A stretch of 64,000 nucleotides of DNA from Pelagicoccus sp. SDUM812002 (lineage in GTDB: Bacteria; Verrucomicrobiota; Verrucomicrobiia; Opitutales; Opitutaceae). The DNA lies in NCBI RefSeq assembly GCF_031127835.1, contig NZ_JARXHX010000004.1, positions 62,001 through 126,000 of the forward strand. The letters are read 5' to 3'. The translations under genes and the position numbers were made by a program. The notes under the pieces were generated by a model, which saw only the letters and a list, made by a program, of their open reading frames with translations, was not told the origin of the DNA and searched no databases. Shown here piece by piece: positions 41,662-50,265 of the stretch (its first letter is position 1; the number at the start of each line of letters is the position of its first letter).

Positions 41662-42966
41662 CTAGATGAGCGAAAGGGCTGGCGTTTCGAGCAACGTCTT
41701 AAGGGCTTGTAGGTATTGAGCACCTACAGCTCCGTCGACCGCACGGTGGTCGCAGCTGACGCCGATCGTCATAATCTGGCCGACTACGATTTCTCCTGCA
41801 TCATTCACGATCGGCTTCTTCTCTGTCGCACCGACTGAAAGGATACCTGCATTCGGAGTATTTATGATTCCATAGAAGCTGCTGATGCCGAACATACCGA
41901 GGTTGGTGACCGTGAAGGTGCTGTCGGACATTTCTGCTGGGCTTAGCTTTTTACTGCGGGCCTTGCCGATGAGTTCCTTGGCTTCGGTTGCGATTTGCTT
42001 GAGGGTCTTGCTTTCCGCATTTCGGATAACGGGCGTGAGCAAGCCGTCTTCGATCGCGACTCCGAAAGCGAGGTGAACCGCTCCGTTTTGACGGATAGTG
42101 CTACCTTGCCAAGAGCGATTCATGGTCGGAACACGGCGTAGGGCTTCGGCAGATGCCTTCAGGATAAAGTCATTAACCGTGAGTTTTATGCCGCCGCCGT
42201 GCTCGGGGGGGACGTTCGCAAGGTCCGCGTTGATCTTCGCTCGCGTTGCAAGAAGATTAGCAGCGTTGACCTCGATCTGCAGGTAGAAGTGAGGCGCGTT
42301 GACCTTGGATTCGACGAGACGTTTGGCGATGGTGCCGCGCATGCCGGAGACTGGGAGGTCTGCGTCTTCTGCGATCGCGAGGCCGGGTAGGGTGACTGAT
42401 GCTGCGGGCTTCGAGTCTGACTTAGCGGGTTTGGAGCCGCCGGACTTTTTCGCGTCGAGGACGTCTTGTTTTACGATGCGACCGTTGGGGCCAGTGCCCT
42501 CAATGGACGCGAGATCGACGCCTTCGCTCTTCGCGAGCTTCTTCGCCAGCGGCGAGGCTTTGATTCGGGAGTCACTCTCACTTGAGGACGTGGAAGAGCT
42601 CTCGCTTTTGGAAGAGCTGTCATCCTTTTCGCTCTTCTCGTCGCTGTTGTTCTCTTCCTTCTTTTTCTCTTCTTTCTTGTCCTCTTTGGCGTCGGCTTTG
42701 GGAGCGTCTGGCACTTCAACCTCTTCGCCTTCCTCGCCGATGGCTGCGATTGGGGCGCCGATGGCCACTTGCTCGCCCGCTTTTGCGATCTGCTTGAGCA
42801 GGATGCCGTCCTCGAAGGCTTCCAGTTCCATGGTCGCCTTGTCGGTTTCGATTTCGGCGATTACGTCGCCCGCCTCAATGGCGTCGCCTTCGTTTTTGAG
42901 CCAGTTGGCCACGGTTCCGACAGTCATGGTGTCGGAGAGCTTCGGCATGTCTATGAATGTTGCCAT
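41662..42966 (-). CDS. pdhC: Pyruvate dehydrogenase complex E2 (dihydrolipoamide acetyltransferase)
   Basis: A 434-residue E2 with one N-terminal lipoyl domain (about 1-78; lipoylated Lys43 in EIETDKATMELEAF), a low-complexity Lys/Glu/Ser linker (about 88-138), an E3-binding domain (about 140-175; ASPLAKKLAKSEGVDLASI, GPNGRIVKQDVL), an Ala/Pro-rich linker, and the catalytic acyltransferase domain (about 205-434) with the active-site SCDHRAVDGAVGAQYL. It transfers acetyl groups to CoA and forms the core of the complex. It is the last gene of the E1alpha-E1beta-E2 operon. The E3 (lipoamide dehydrogenase) gene is not in the window. Confidence 0.95.
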   Translation of the reverse strand: MATFIDMPKLSDTMTVGTVANWLKNEGDAIEAGDVIAEIETDKATMELEAFEDGILLKQIAKAGEQVAIGAPIAAIGEEGEEVEVPDAPKADAKEDKKEEKKKEENNSDEKSEKDDSSSKSESSSTSSSESDSRIKASPLAKKLAKSEGVDLASIEGTGPNGRIVKQDVLDAKKSGGSKPAKSDSKPAASVTLPGLAIAEDADLPVSGMRGTIAKRLVESKVNAPHFYLQIEVNAANLLATRAKINADLANVPPEHGGGIKLTVNDFILKASAEALRRVPTMNRSWQGSTIRQNGAVHLAFGVAIEDGLLTPVIRNAESKTLKQIATEAKELIGKARSKKLSPAEMSDSTFTVTNLGMFGISSFYGIINTPNAGILSVGATEKKPIVNDAGEIVVGQIMTIGVSCDHRAVDGAVGAQYLQALKTLLETPALSLI

Positions 42967-43006
42967 GTGTTTAGATTTGTTGGTGTAAGATTTGAGGCGA
43001 AGAGGA

Positions 43007-43981
43007 TTACATTATGGAGAGAACCTTCTCGACGACATTAGCCGCCTTCGGAAGCTGTTCCGGCTCGACCGCTGGGCTATAGATAGCTGGTGCGTCGATG
43101 GTCGATACGCGTTGGATTGGCGCATCTAGATAGTCGAAGGCCTTGTTCTGGATAGTGTAGGCGATTTGAGCATCAACACCGCAGAAAGGGCGATTCTCTT
43201 CGACGAGCACGGCTCGGTTGGTCTTCTTAACGGAAGTGATAATCGCTTCTTCGTCGAGCGGACGAATGGATCGGAGGTCGAGGACTTCGGCATCGATATC
43301 GTGCTCCTCCTTGAGGATCTGCGCGGCAGTCATGGCGACAGAAACGGATGGACCGTGGCATACGATTGTGACGTCTGTACCTTCGCGCTTGATGTCGGCC
43401 TTGCCGAGTGGAATGACGTATTCCTCTTCTGGCACTTCGCCGGTGGTTCCATAAAGAAGGGTAGACTCCATGACGTAAACCGGATCGTTGTCGCGTATGG
43501 CTGACTTCATTAGGCCCTTGGCGTCGTATGGGGTCGCAGGGCAAACCACTTTGAGACCGGGCATGTTAGCAATGAGGTTCTCTGGGGTGTGAGAGTGAGT
43601 AGCGCCAACATTGGTACCGCCGTTGGCAGGTCCGCGGATGACGATCGGTACGTTGATCAAGCCACCAGACATGTAGCGAACGCTGCTGGCGTTGTTGATG
43701 ATCTGGTCCCAAGCGACGTATGCGAAGCTCCAGAACATCAGTTCCATAACCGGGCGGACGCCCAGCATGGAGGCGCCGATGCCCATTCCGATGAAGCCTG
43801 CTTCCGAGATAGGCGCGTCGACGATACGCTTCGGGCCGTAGCGCTCGAGGAGGCCTTCCGTGACCTTGTAGGCACCGTTGTACTGGGCGACTTCTTCGCC
43901 GATGACGACGACGTTTTCGTCGCGCTCGATTTCTTCTGCGAGCGCGTCCTTGATTGCCTGTCTGTAGGAGATCTCTGGCAT
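43007..43981 (-). CDS. pdhB: Pyruvate dehydrogenase E1 component, beta subunit
   Basis: A 324-residue transketolase-like E1beta. Motifs: EEIERDENVVVIGEEVAQYNG at the N-terminus (read in two pieces), RIVDAPISEAGFIGMGIGAS, GPANGGTNVGATHSHTPENL and, in the C-terminal domain, EVLDLRSIRPLDEEAI and VLVEENRPFCGVDAQIA. It pairs with E1alpha as a heterotetramer to decarboxylate pyruvate with thiamine diphosphate. It starts 24 bp after the E1alpha stop. Confidence 0.95.
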   Translation of the reverse strand: MPEISYRQAIKDALAEEIERDENVVVIGEEVAQYNGAYKVTEGLLERYGPKRIVDAPISEAGFIGMGIGASMLGVRPVMELMFWSFAYVAWDQIINNASSVRYMSGGLINVPIVIRGPANGGTNVGATHSHTPENLIANMPGLKVVCPATPYDAKGLMKSAIRDNDPVYVMESTLLYGTTGEVPEEEYVIPLGKADIKREGTDVTIVCHGPSVSVAMTAAQILKEEHDIDAEVLDLRSIRPLDEEAIITSVKKTNRAVLVEENRPFCGVDAQIAYTIQNKAFDYLDAPIQRVSTIDAPAIYSPAVEPEQLPKAANVVEKVLSIM

Positions 43982-44005
43982 GTTAGTGTCCGTTTGTTTT
44001 GAAAA

Positions 44006-45202
44006 TTAGTCGTTGAAGAAGAGGCGGCCTTCGGAGGTGCGCTTGTCAGGATTGTCCGCTTCCCAGTAGACGTCCTCGGTGATGGATTCGACGGTGGGGA
44101 ATTCGCTCTCGTCGGCGAATTGGGCGGCTACTTCTGCTTCCTGTTTTGCCTCGCCGTCGATTTCCTTCATCTCGTCCTCGCTCATGATCTTCTGGTCTAG
44201 GAGAAAGAGACGGTAGACGTTGAGCGGATCATGGTTCTTTCGGTAGTCGTCGATCTCCTCCTTGGTGCGGTATTTCTTGGCATTTGCGTCAGCCACTGAG
44301 TGGCCTTGATAACGGTAGGTGTGTATCTCGAGGATTGTTGGCTTCGATTCTTCGTGGGCCCGCTTTATGGCACGTCCTACACCGTCACGAATGGCGAAGA
44401 GGGACTCACCGTTGATGATCTCCCAAGCCATCCCGTAGCCTTCCGCCCGAGCGGCGAGACCCTCCTTCGGATGGGAGGAGGAGCGCTCTTGAGAGGTGCC
44501 CATGGAGTAACCGTTATTCTCGATGATGAAAATGGCTGGCAGGTCCCAAAGGGCTGCGAGGTTGTAGGCTTCGTGCACGGCACCTTGGTTAATGGCTCCG
44601 TCGCCCATGAAGGCCATGGCGGAACCTTTTTGGTCCTTATACTTTACGCCATAGGCGAGGCCAACCCCGAGTGGGATTTGGCCACCCACGATACCGTGGC
44701 CGCCCCAGTAATTCTTGTCCGGCGCGAAGAAGTGCATCGAGCCACCCTTGCCCTTGGAGCAACCGGTTGCTTTGCCGAGGAGTTCGGCCATGCACTCGTT
44801 CATGCTCATGCCGACCGCGAGGGCGTGACCGTGGTTGCGGTACGCGGTGATCATGTGGTCGTGGTCTCCCATCAGGGAAGCGCAGGCGACTGCGATTGAC
44901 TCTTGGCCGATGTAGAGGTGAAGGAAGCCGCCGATCTTGCCTTGCTGGTAGACTCTTAGGGAGCGCTCCTCGAAGCGGCGGATGCGTACCATCTCGCGGT
45001 AAAATCCTACCATCTCTTCTTTTGAGAGGCTTTTGTTTATAGGTAGTTTCGCTTCTTTCGCCAGATTTGAAGTCTCTGGTTTAACGCGTTTCTTTGGCGT
45101 GGTTTTTGCGCTCACTTTTCTGTCTCGTGTTCTCGGGTTTTGAGAAGGAAATTCTTTGGAAACTCGGGATTCAAGGTGTTGGCCGCTTTGAGACAACAAC
45201 AA
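44006..45202 (-). CDS. pdhA: Pyruvate dehydrogenase E1 component, alpha subunit
   Basis: A 398-residue E1alpha in its longest form. The TPP-binding motif is GDGAINQGAVHEAYNLAALW with IENNGYSMGTS, and the phosphorylation-loop region reads YRYQGHSVADANAKKYRT. The N-terminal 60 residues are basic and low-complexity (SAKTTPKKRVKPE) and probably disordered. An in-frame GTG at 45115 (VSAKTTPKK) is a plausible shorter start. First gene of the pdh operon. The presence of separate alpha and beta E1 chains matches the Gram-positive/mitochondrial type and not the single-chain AceE. Confidence 0.93.
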   Translation of the reverse strand: MLLSQSGQHLESRVSKEFPSQNPRTRDRKVSAKTTPKKRVKPETSNLAKEAKLPINKSLSKEEMVGFYREMVRIRRFEERSLRVYQQGKIGGFLHLYIGQESIAVACASLMGDHDHMITAYRNHGHALAVGMSMNECMAELLGKATGCSKGKGGSMHFFAPDKNYWGGHGIVGGQIPLGVGLAYGVKYKDQKGSAMAFMGDGAINQGAVHEAYNLAALWDLPAIFIIENNGYSMGTSQERSSSHPKEGLAARAEGYGMAWEIINGESLFAIRDGVGRAIKRAHEESKPTILEIHTYRYQGHSVADANAKKYRTKEEIDDYRKNHDPLNVYRLFLLDQKIMSEDEMKEIDGEAKQEAEVAAQFADESEFPTVESITEDVYWEADNPDKRTSEGRLFFND

Positions 45203-45245
45203 AGCGGTGGATTGGTACTGGTTAATTTATGTGACAACAGTTCGA

Positions 45246-45770
45246 TTAATCGTTTTGCAGGTTTGCATGAGCCGAATTTTGGCCTGGGACAAGTCCCTCG
45301 ATTTCAAATTTTAGTGGCTTCCCTGGCTGGCAGTCGACCTTAAGAGCCACGAAGCGGTCATGGTAGTTATCGTAAATGTCCCATAGCCCTTGGCGGTCCG
45401 TTTCCGGTACGGGGAGCGAATTGATTTCCTCTCGGCTGTGGAACGCGAATTCACCCTCGTCGATGGCAGGAGGAAGGGCTTCGAGCGGTTTGCTGCATTC
45501 GAATAGAAACATAAGCCAGTGGCCATTGCCTTCGTAGGCTTTTTCAGCTGCCATGCAAAATAGGTGCAGGTCCTGGTTTTCCAGGTCGATTCCTGTTTCC
45601 TCTTTGGCTTCACGTATGGCGCATTCGAATGGCGACTCGCCGAGTGGCATTTCAAGTTTACCGCCGATAGGGCTCCATAGTCCTTGGTTGGGGGCCTTCG
45701 CTCGGTTAAGCATGAGAAAGCGACCGTCTTTGTCTTTTAGGAATATTAGAGCGCTGATCTTGTACTGCAT
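45246..45770 (-). CDS. Nudix hydrolase
   Basis: A 174-residue Nudix-fold protein. The Nudix box is complete: GGKLEMPLGESPFECAIREA followed by KEETGIDL (GX5EX7REUXEEXGU). The start at 45770 (MQYKISALIF) is preferred because the upstream extension has no family similarity. The N-terminal half resembles 8-oxo-dGTP diphosphatase-like Nudix proteins; the substrate is unknown. It is divergent from the pilus operon and downstream of pdhA's promoter region on the same strand. Confidence 0.88.
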   Translation of the reverse strand: MQYKISALIFLKDKDGRFLMLNRAKAPNQGLWSPIGGKLEMPLGESPFECAIREAKEETGIDLENQDLHLFCMAAEKAYEGNGHWLMFLFECSKPLEALPPAIDEGEFAFHSREEINSLPVPETDRQGLWDIYDNYHDRFVALKVDCQPGKPLKFEIEGLVPGQNSAHANLQND

Positions 45771-45894
45771 GGTCGGTCTAGACGGCTGGAGTAGGCTCAA
45801 GTGAAGGCCTAGGGGCAAGCGGAATTGCCAGTGAATCGGGGCGGAGTAGGAGATTCGCTTGCTCCACACGTGAAGTGGGGCGATAGGTTTTCTT

Positions 45895-46479
45895 ATGTTT
45901 GGAATCCCTCGCTCTTTGCTTGTTGCTCTCGTCCTGGCCCTGGGCTCTCCCGGATTCGCCTCCGAAATAGGGGTGGTTCGAGTCGATTTTGAACTTGTGA
46001 ACCAAGAGGGCGGTCGCGAGCCATGGTACGAGATCGCTGTCGTCGTTTCGGTGGAAGAGGGCGAATCGGATCCCGACGCTAACCCGAGGTTTGCGGACGA
46101 TGTTACAGTATCGGTCGCCCTAGCCGCCGAGGTTAATCGTGGGAGAGGTCGGGGTTACGAATTTTACGCGAACCGGATGGAGTACCCGGCCTTGGAAGTG
46201 GGTCAACACGCAGTTCGCTTCTTTTTGCCACCGGAAATCGTTAAGCGAGATCGGGTGCGGGGCGAGCCGTTTGCCTACGAGATCGAAGTCTTCTCGGCGG
46301 AAGGCTTGGAGTTCTCCTTGGTATCGAACAACCTTGATAATCCTGCCGCGTTGCAGAGCTTTCATTCGCAGCTAGCAGCTAGCAAATCAGACTCGAGCGT
46401 CTTGCTTCCGCAATACCAGACGCCATTTGCGTGGGCGTACCCGAGGGATACGCCCACTGCTCGTCAGCCTAGTCGCTAG
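45895..46479 (+). CDS. Amuc_1102-like pilus-locus protein
   Basis: A 194-residue secreted protein with a signal peptide (about 1-23, SPGFA). The mature part looks beta-rich (VVRVDFELVNQEGGREPWYE, ALEVGQHAVRFFLPPEIVKR). No enzymatic motif is visible. Its position immediately before genes matching Amuc_1101, 1100, 1099 and 1098 is the position of Amuc_1102 in Akkermansia muciniphila; the identification rests on gene order plus size and secretion, not on recognised residues. A 130-bp gap to the next gene could carry a second promoter. Confidence 0.7.
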   Translation: MFGIPRSLLVALVLALGSPGFASEIGVVRVDFELVNQEGGREPWYEIAVVVSVEEGESDPDANPRFADDVTVSVALAAEVNRGRGRGYEFYANRMEYPALEVGQHAVRFFLPPEIVKRDRVRGEPFAYEIEVFSAEGLEFSLVSNNLDNPAALQSFHSQLAASKSDSSVLLPQYQTPFAWAYPRDTPTARQPSR

Positions 46480-46609
46480 GTGAAGACCCTGCCAGCATCC
46501 GCTGCCAACCTGTCTTATCCAACGTAAGTGCCTAGCTCCTAAAGGTTTTAGCTTGTAATGACTACTTGTTAAAAAAGAATGAACAATCTTCGCCCTCCGA
46601 AGGTTTCCT

Positions 46610-48286
46610 ATGTCTAGTCCAAACTTTTTAGCGATCAGCCTTGGAGCTAATTATCTCTGCTCGGTTCATTTGAAGATGAATCCTAGCGGTCGCTGTGAGC
46701 TGTTGGACTACCAGATCGACACGGTCGATTTTTCTTCGAACGATCCTCTGCTTTGGCTGAAGGCGACATCGTCCCATCTCGATGCAGTAGCACTTCGCTT
46801 CCGGAGTCAAATGCCGGCTGGCTTTTCGATTCCCGGCCATGTCGCTCTTTGCAAGTATCTTAAGATACCTCAGGTTTCGCGAGGTAAGCGTCCCAAGATC
46901 GTGGCATTCGAGGCAAAGCAAAATATCCCGTATCCGATCGAGGAGGTGACTTGGGAATTTGCGGTAATAGAAGAGGACAGTTTGGATTTCGATGCCGTGA
47001 TCGGAGCATCCCGTACCGAGATAGTGGAGACGATCGCTCGCTACAGCAAGGACTCGGAGATTGATCTGCGTGGTATCGAACCTTCCACGACCTCCTTGGT
47101 CAATGCCTACCGCTACAATTACGCAGAAGAGAAGAATGGAGCTCTGATTGTATCCATTGGCGCTAAGTCCACGGATCTCGTTTTTGTGGACCGCACCCGA
47201 TACCATTCGCGCAACATTCCATTCGGAGGTCAGTCAATCAGTTCCGAGATAGCGGAATCGCTTGGGGTCGCAGTAAGCGAAGCAGAGCGTATCAAGATCT
47301 CCGCTACGAAAGGAGATACCCTTGCGAGCGAAGAATACACAGCATACCAGAACGCGAAGAGGAGCTTTGAAGCTCGATTGGGTACCGAGGTGCAACGGAC
47401 GTCTGCGGTGTTGAAACGCCAAGGGTTCAATTTCGATGTTAAGTCTATCTACTTAGCGGGCGGAGGCTCCCTCCTGCCGCAACTTCATGACGTATTGTCG
47501 AGCAAGCTAAATTGTCCCGTACAGCAGCTCGATCCTCTGCGAAATCTTACTGTATCCAATGATTCGTTACGTGAGGAGGTGGCAGCTGCGGCGCCGTTTC
47601 TCTCAGACGCTATCGGAATCGGTGTCGGCAGGTTTATGCCCGATGGAGCATCTCTGGACCTGACCCCTAGGAGCCTCGTTTGGCATCGCAAGTTTCGACG
47701 CCAGCAACCGTTTTATTTACTTGCCGGATTGGTGGCCTGTGGAGCGGTTGCTTTGCCGATCTTGAATACTTCCTTGGAAATTCGCGCCTACGAGCAGGAG
47801 ATCCAAAACTTGGAGGTCCAAGTACGTCCGTTGAGTCAGATCAACAAGGAAATCTACAGCCGTACTGAGCAAATCAAGCGAATCCGAGGTGTCATTGAGA
47901 AAACGGCGAACGTCACTTCAGCGCGCTCTGCTTGGCTAGAGGTGTTGAATGATTTGCAGCAACGCCTTGTAGACGTGGAGGACGTTTGGTTGGACGAGTT
48001 GAGGTTGGAGCGCCCTGCTGCGAGAACGAATAGCGGTAGGGGTATCGCTAGGGTCCAGAAGAGCGACGGAAAGACACGGGTTCACTTGAGCGGTCGTTTG
48101 ATTGATGTCTACAATCCCGTATCCAGTGTCAGCCCCGCCTCCTACGAGCGAGTGAAGAGCTTGCTCGAAAGCTTTGGGGACGCCTCTTTCGTGGCTAATT
48201 TGGAGGACGAGCGTTTCGATTACTCCGTACCGGGCTTTCTGGGGTTCAAGTTCACGCTCGTCGTAAAGGAAGGGGTGCCGCTTTAG
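46610..48286 (+). CDS. Amuc_1101-like PilM protein with fused PilN-like domain
   Basis: A 558-residue protein. Residues 1-345 form an actin-like PilM/FtsA-type domain (EAKQNIPYPIEEVTWEF near 101-117; GALIVSIGAKSTDLV at 177-191; YLAGGGSLLP at 281-290). In the phosphate loop the usual Asp of DIGA is Ser182, so nucleotide binding may be altered. A PilN-like part follows: LDLTPRSLVWHRKFRRQQPF leading to one membrane helix (367-386), a coiled coil (390-440), and a periplasmic alpha/beta domain. It thus joins the cytoplasmic PilM ring to the inner-membrane PilN role in one chain. The gene is directly followed by the Amuc_1100-like gene. Confidence 0.85.
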   Translation: MSSPNFLAISLGANYLCSVHLKMNPSGRCELLDYQIDTVDFSSNDPLLWLKATSSHLDAVALRFRSQMPAGFSIPGHVALCKYLKIPQVSRGKRPKIVAFEAKQNIPYPIEEVTWEFAVIEEDSLDFDAVIGASRTEIVETIARYSKDSEIDLRGIEPSTTSLVNAYRYNYAEEKNGALIVSIGAKSTDLVFVDRTRYHSRNIPFGGQSISSEIAESLGVAVSEAERIKISATKGDTLASEEYTAYQNAKRSFEARLGTEVQRTSAVLKRQGFNFDVKSIYLAGGGSLLPQLHDVLSSKLNCPVQQLDPLRNLTVSNDSLREEVAAAAPFLSDAIGIGVGRFMPDGASLDLTPRSLVWHRKFRRQQPFYLLAGLVACGAVALPILNTSLEIRAYEQEIQNLEVQVRPLSQINKEIYSRTEQIKRIRGVIEKTANVTSARSAWLEVLNDLQQRLVDVEDVWLDELRLERPAARTNSGRGIARVQKSDGKTRVHLSGRLIDVYNPVSSVSPASYERVKSLLESFGDASFVANLEDERFDYSVPGFLGFKFTLVVKEGVPL

Positions 48287-48295
48287 GTTTCTGTG

Positions 48296-49285
48296 ATGGC
48301 TTTCTATCGGAAAAACCCCGTTTTCTATTCGATGCTTCTGCTTTTGCTAGTGGGATGCTTTGCGGGTCTTTGGTTTCTGGCTCAACTGAGTTCGGAGTTA
48401 TCCGGCCTCAAGGCCTCCTATCAGACTAAAGCGACGCAGTATGATCGCTACGTTTCGGCGAGACCGTCGCCTACTCGCTCGAACCTTGAAGCGATCGAGG
48501 CTAACTACGATGAGCTCTACGAAGTATATGAGAATGCTTTGCGTACCCTGAAACTCAATACGTTCGACGAGGAGACATTCTTCGGGAAAACTCCGGTTTC
48601 TCGAGCGGATTGGTCTTTCGAATTGCACCGATACAAGGAAAACGCTCGCTACGTGGCATTGAGTAACGCGATAGCCTTACCGGCGCAGACTTCGTTTGGC
48701 ATCAGGGATTTTGCCAACGGAGCTCCAGCTTCAGAGGAAATGGAAAGCGTGCACCAGCAAATAGTTATAATGTCTTCGCTTTTGGAGACGCTCTTCGATT
48801 CCGGCATCAAGTCTTTCGAAACGATCCAAAGGGGATTGAAGGCACAGGTGGGAAAACAGGTTACCGGCTCGCGTATCCCATCGAACCGATTGTATGGGGA
48901 TGGAGATTTTTTCGCGGTTGAGCCAGGTCAAAGCATCGCGGTTCCCGGTACGCTGGACAGTTACGTTTTTAGGATCGCATTTCGTGGCCAGTCGATCGCA
49001 TTGCGTAGTTTCCTCAACAGGATTACCAATTCCCCATTGCCGTTCGTAGTGCGCGGCGTCGAAGCGGACCTATCCAGCGAAGGCGGAGAGAAACAGGGCT
49101 TGGAATCGATAGCTGACAATCCCTTCTCTGAGCGCGGTGCGACTGCTAGACCTGGCGCCTCAGCTGTACCCATTATTTCTGACAACACATCCCTTTTCGC
49201 GGTGACGATCGAATTCTTGCAGCTGGCTGTCGAAATCGAGGAACCACGCATAGCGAGTACGGTGAAGGAGGACAACGATGCATAG
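48296..49285 (+). CDS. Amuc_1100-like pilus-associated inner-membrane protein
   Basis: A 329-residue bitopic protein: membrane helix at about 9-32 (FYSMLLLLLVGCFAGLWFLA), a coiled coil (33-80), and a periplasmic alpha/beta region (about 100-310) of the PilO/PilN-like ferredoxin fold known for Akkermansia Amuc_1100. Residues PLPFVVRGVEADL near 245 and the final SLFAVTIEFLQLAVEI are typical of the last strands. The ATG at 48296 is preferred over a GTG three bases before. It overlaps the next gene by 8 bp. Amuc_1100 is a 317-residue protein in A. muciniphila known for host effects; here it must serve pilus assembly. Confidence 0.85.
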   Translation: MAFYRKNPVFYSMLLLLLVGCFAGLWFLAQLSSELSGLKASYQTKATQYDRYVSARPSPTRSNLEAIEANYDELYEVYENALRTLKLNTFDEETFFGKTPVSRADWSFELHRYKENARYVALSNAIALPAQTSFGIRDFANGAPASEEMESVHQQIVIMSSLLETLFDSGIKSFETIQRGLKAQVGKQVTGSRIPSNRLYGDGDFFAVEPGQSIAVPGTLDSYVFRIAFRGQSIALRSFLNRITNSPLPFVVRGVEADLSSEGGEKQGLESIADNPFSERGATARPGASAVPIISDNTSLFAVTIEFLQLAVEIEEPRIASTVKEDNDA

Positions 49286-50213
49286 GTTCAAATTCTCTGA
49301 GCTCTTGGACAAGATCCTGCTGCTGATCGCTATGCTGTTCTTCACGTGGGTTGGCGTCACAGCAATCTTCGAAGTGCGCAAGCTCGACAGCATCGCAGGG
49401 CAAAGCCGTCCCTTAATCTCAGAGCTCAAAGTGAATGCGACCATTTACGATGCGAAAGCTCCGTCAGTCGGAAACATTGCTTGGATACCGGCGGAAAGTC
49501 AGAGCCGCGGGGAAGATTGGGTGTTCGACGTTTTCACTCCTCCAGTCATCTATTATGATCCGAATTATCGGGAGTTTGCTGTGACTCCGCCGAGTGTGCG
49601 ACCTGTAGATACGGTAGACAGTTCTTGGACGGTGTTCGATTTGGAGCTCTTGGAAGTCCGGCTGCGACCGTACAAGTTACAGCTTGTCGGCTATGCCGGG
49701 GAAGAGGGGAGCTATGTCGCTTACTTCGAAAACAGTGCTACAGGAGCCATCTTGTTGTTGCAGGAAGGTCAGGAAGACGCGGAGCTAGGCGTGCGATTGA
49801 ATTCTTTCCAGGAGCAGCAAATCGAAATTCCCAGCGAAACGGATACACCGATCGTGCAGAGTGTAGGTGTGGCGCGGATAGCGGATTATGCGACTGGCCA
49901 GCAAATGAGTCTCACCAATATGGAGACGAAGATGTTCTCCGAACTGGAGGCGAAAGTTAGGCTCTTGCCGGTGGGCATCGTTCGCTACGTCGAAGAGGGA
50001 AGCCGCCTTGAACTCCAGTCAGGAGATTATCTCATCGAAGACTTGTCTGCGCAGCCACAAGAGGCAATGATTACAAAAATTTCAAAAGACGGTGATCGCC
50101 GTATATCCCGTATCCTGACCCCAGCTCCAGTTTCCAAAACCCAGCCTCGCGGTAGTATCCAAGAGACTTCTCCTCAAAGCCCCTTTGCAATCAGGCCCCG
50201 ATCCCAAGGCTAA
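49278..50213 (+). CDS. Amuc_1099-like pilus-system protein
   Basis: A 311-residue bitopic inner-membrane protein: N-terminal helix at about 13-32 (LLLIAMLFFTWVGVTAIF) and a periplasmic part with several beta-rich segments (DWVFDVFTPPVIYYDPNYRE, LRPYKLQLVGYAGEEGSYVA, ENSATGAILLLQEGQEDAEL). Size and position match Amuc_1099. A PilP-like role, linking the inner-membrane PilN/PilO parts to the secretin, is inferred from its place in the operon. It overlaps the previous gene by 8 bp. Confidence 0.8.
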   Translation: MHRFKFSELLDKILLLIAMLFFTWVGVTAIFEVRKLDSIAGQSRPLISELKVNATIYDAKAPSVGNIAWIPAESQSRGEDWVFDVFTPPVIYYDPNYREFAVTPPSVRPVDTVDSSWTVFDLELLEVRLRPYKLQLVGYAGEEGSYVAYFENSATGAILLLQEGQEDAELGVRLNSFQEQQIEIPSETDTPIVQSVGVARIADYATGQQMSLTNMETKMFSELEAKVRLLPVGIVRYVEEGSRLELQSGDYLIEDLSAQPQEAMITKISKDGDRRISRILTPAPVSKTQPRGSIQETSPQSPFAIRPRSQG

Positions 50214-50265
50214 TTAACCGAAGGGTGACGATTGCCAAGTAGGCTAACTCAAATCCACCAACCAC

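Noticed and set aside
42299-42988. 229-codon plus-strand ORF rich in Ser and Phe
   Set aside because: Mirror of the Lys/Glu/Ser-rich linker of the E2 gene on the other strand; low complexity produces a long open frame.
44300-44899. 199-codon plus-strand ORF inside the E1alpha gene
   Set aside because: Antisense shadow of pdhA, which is certain from TPP motifs.
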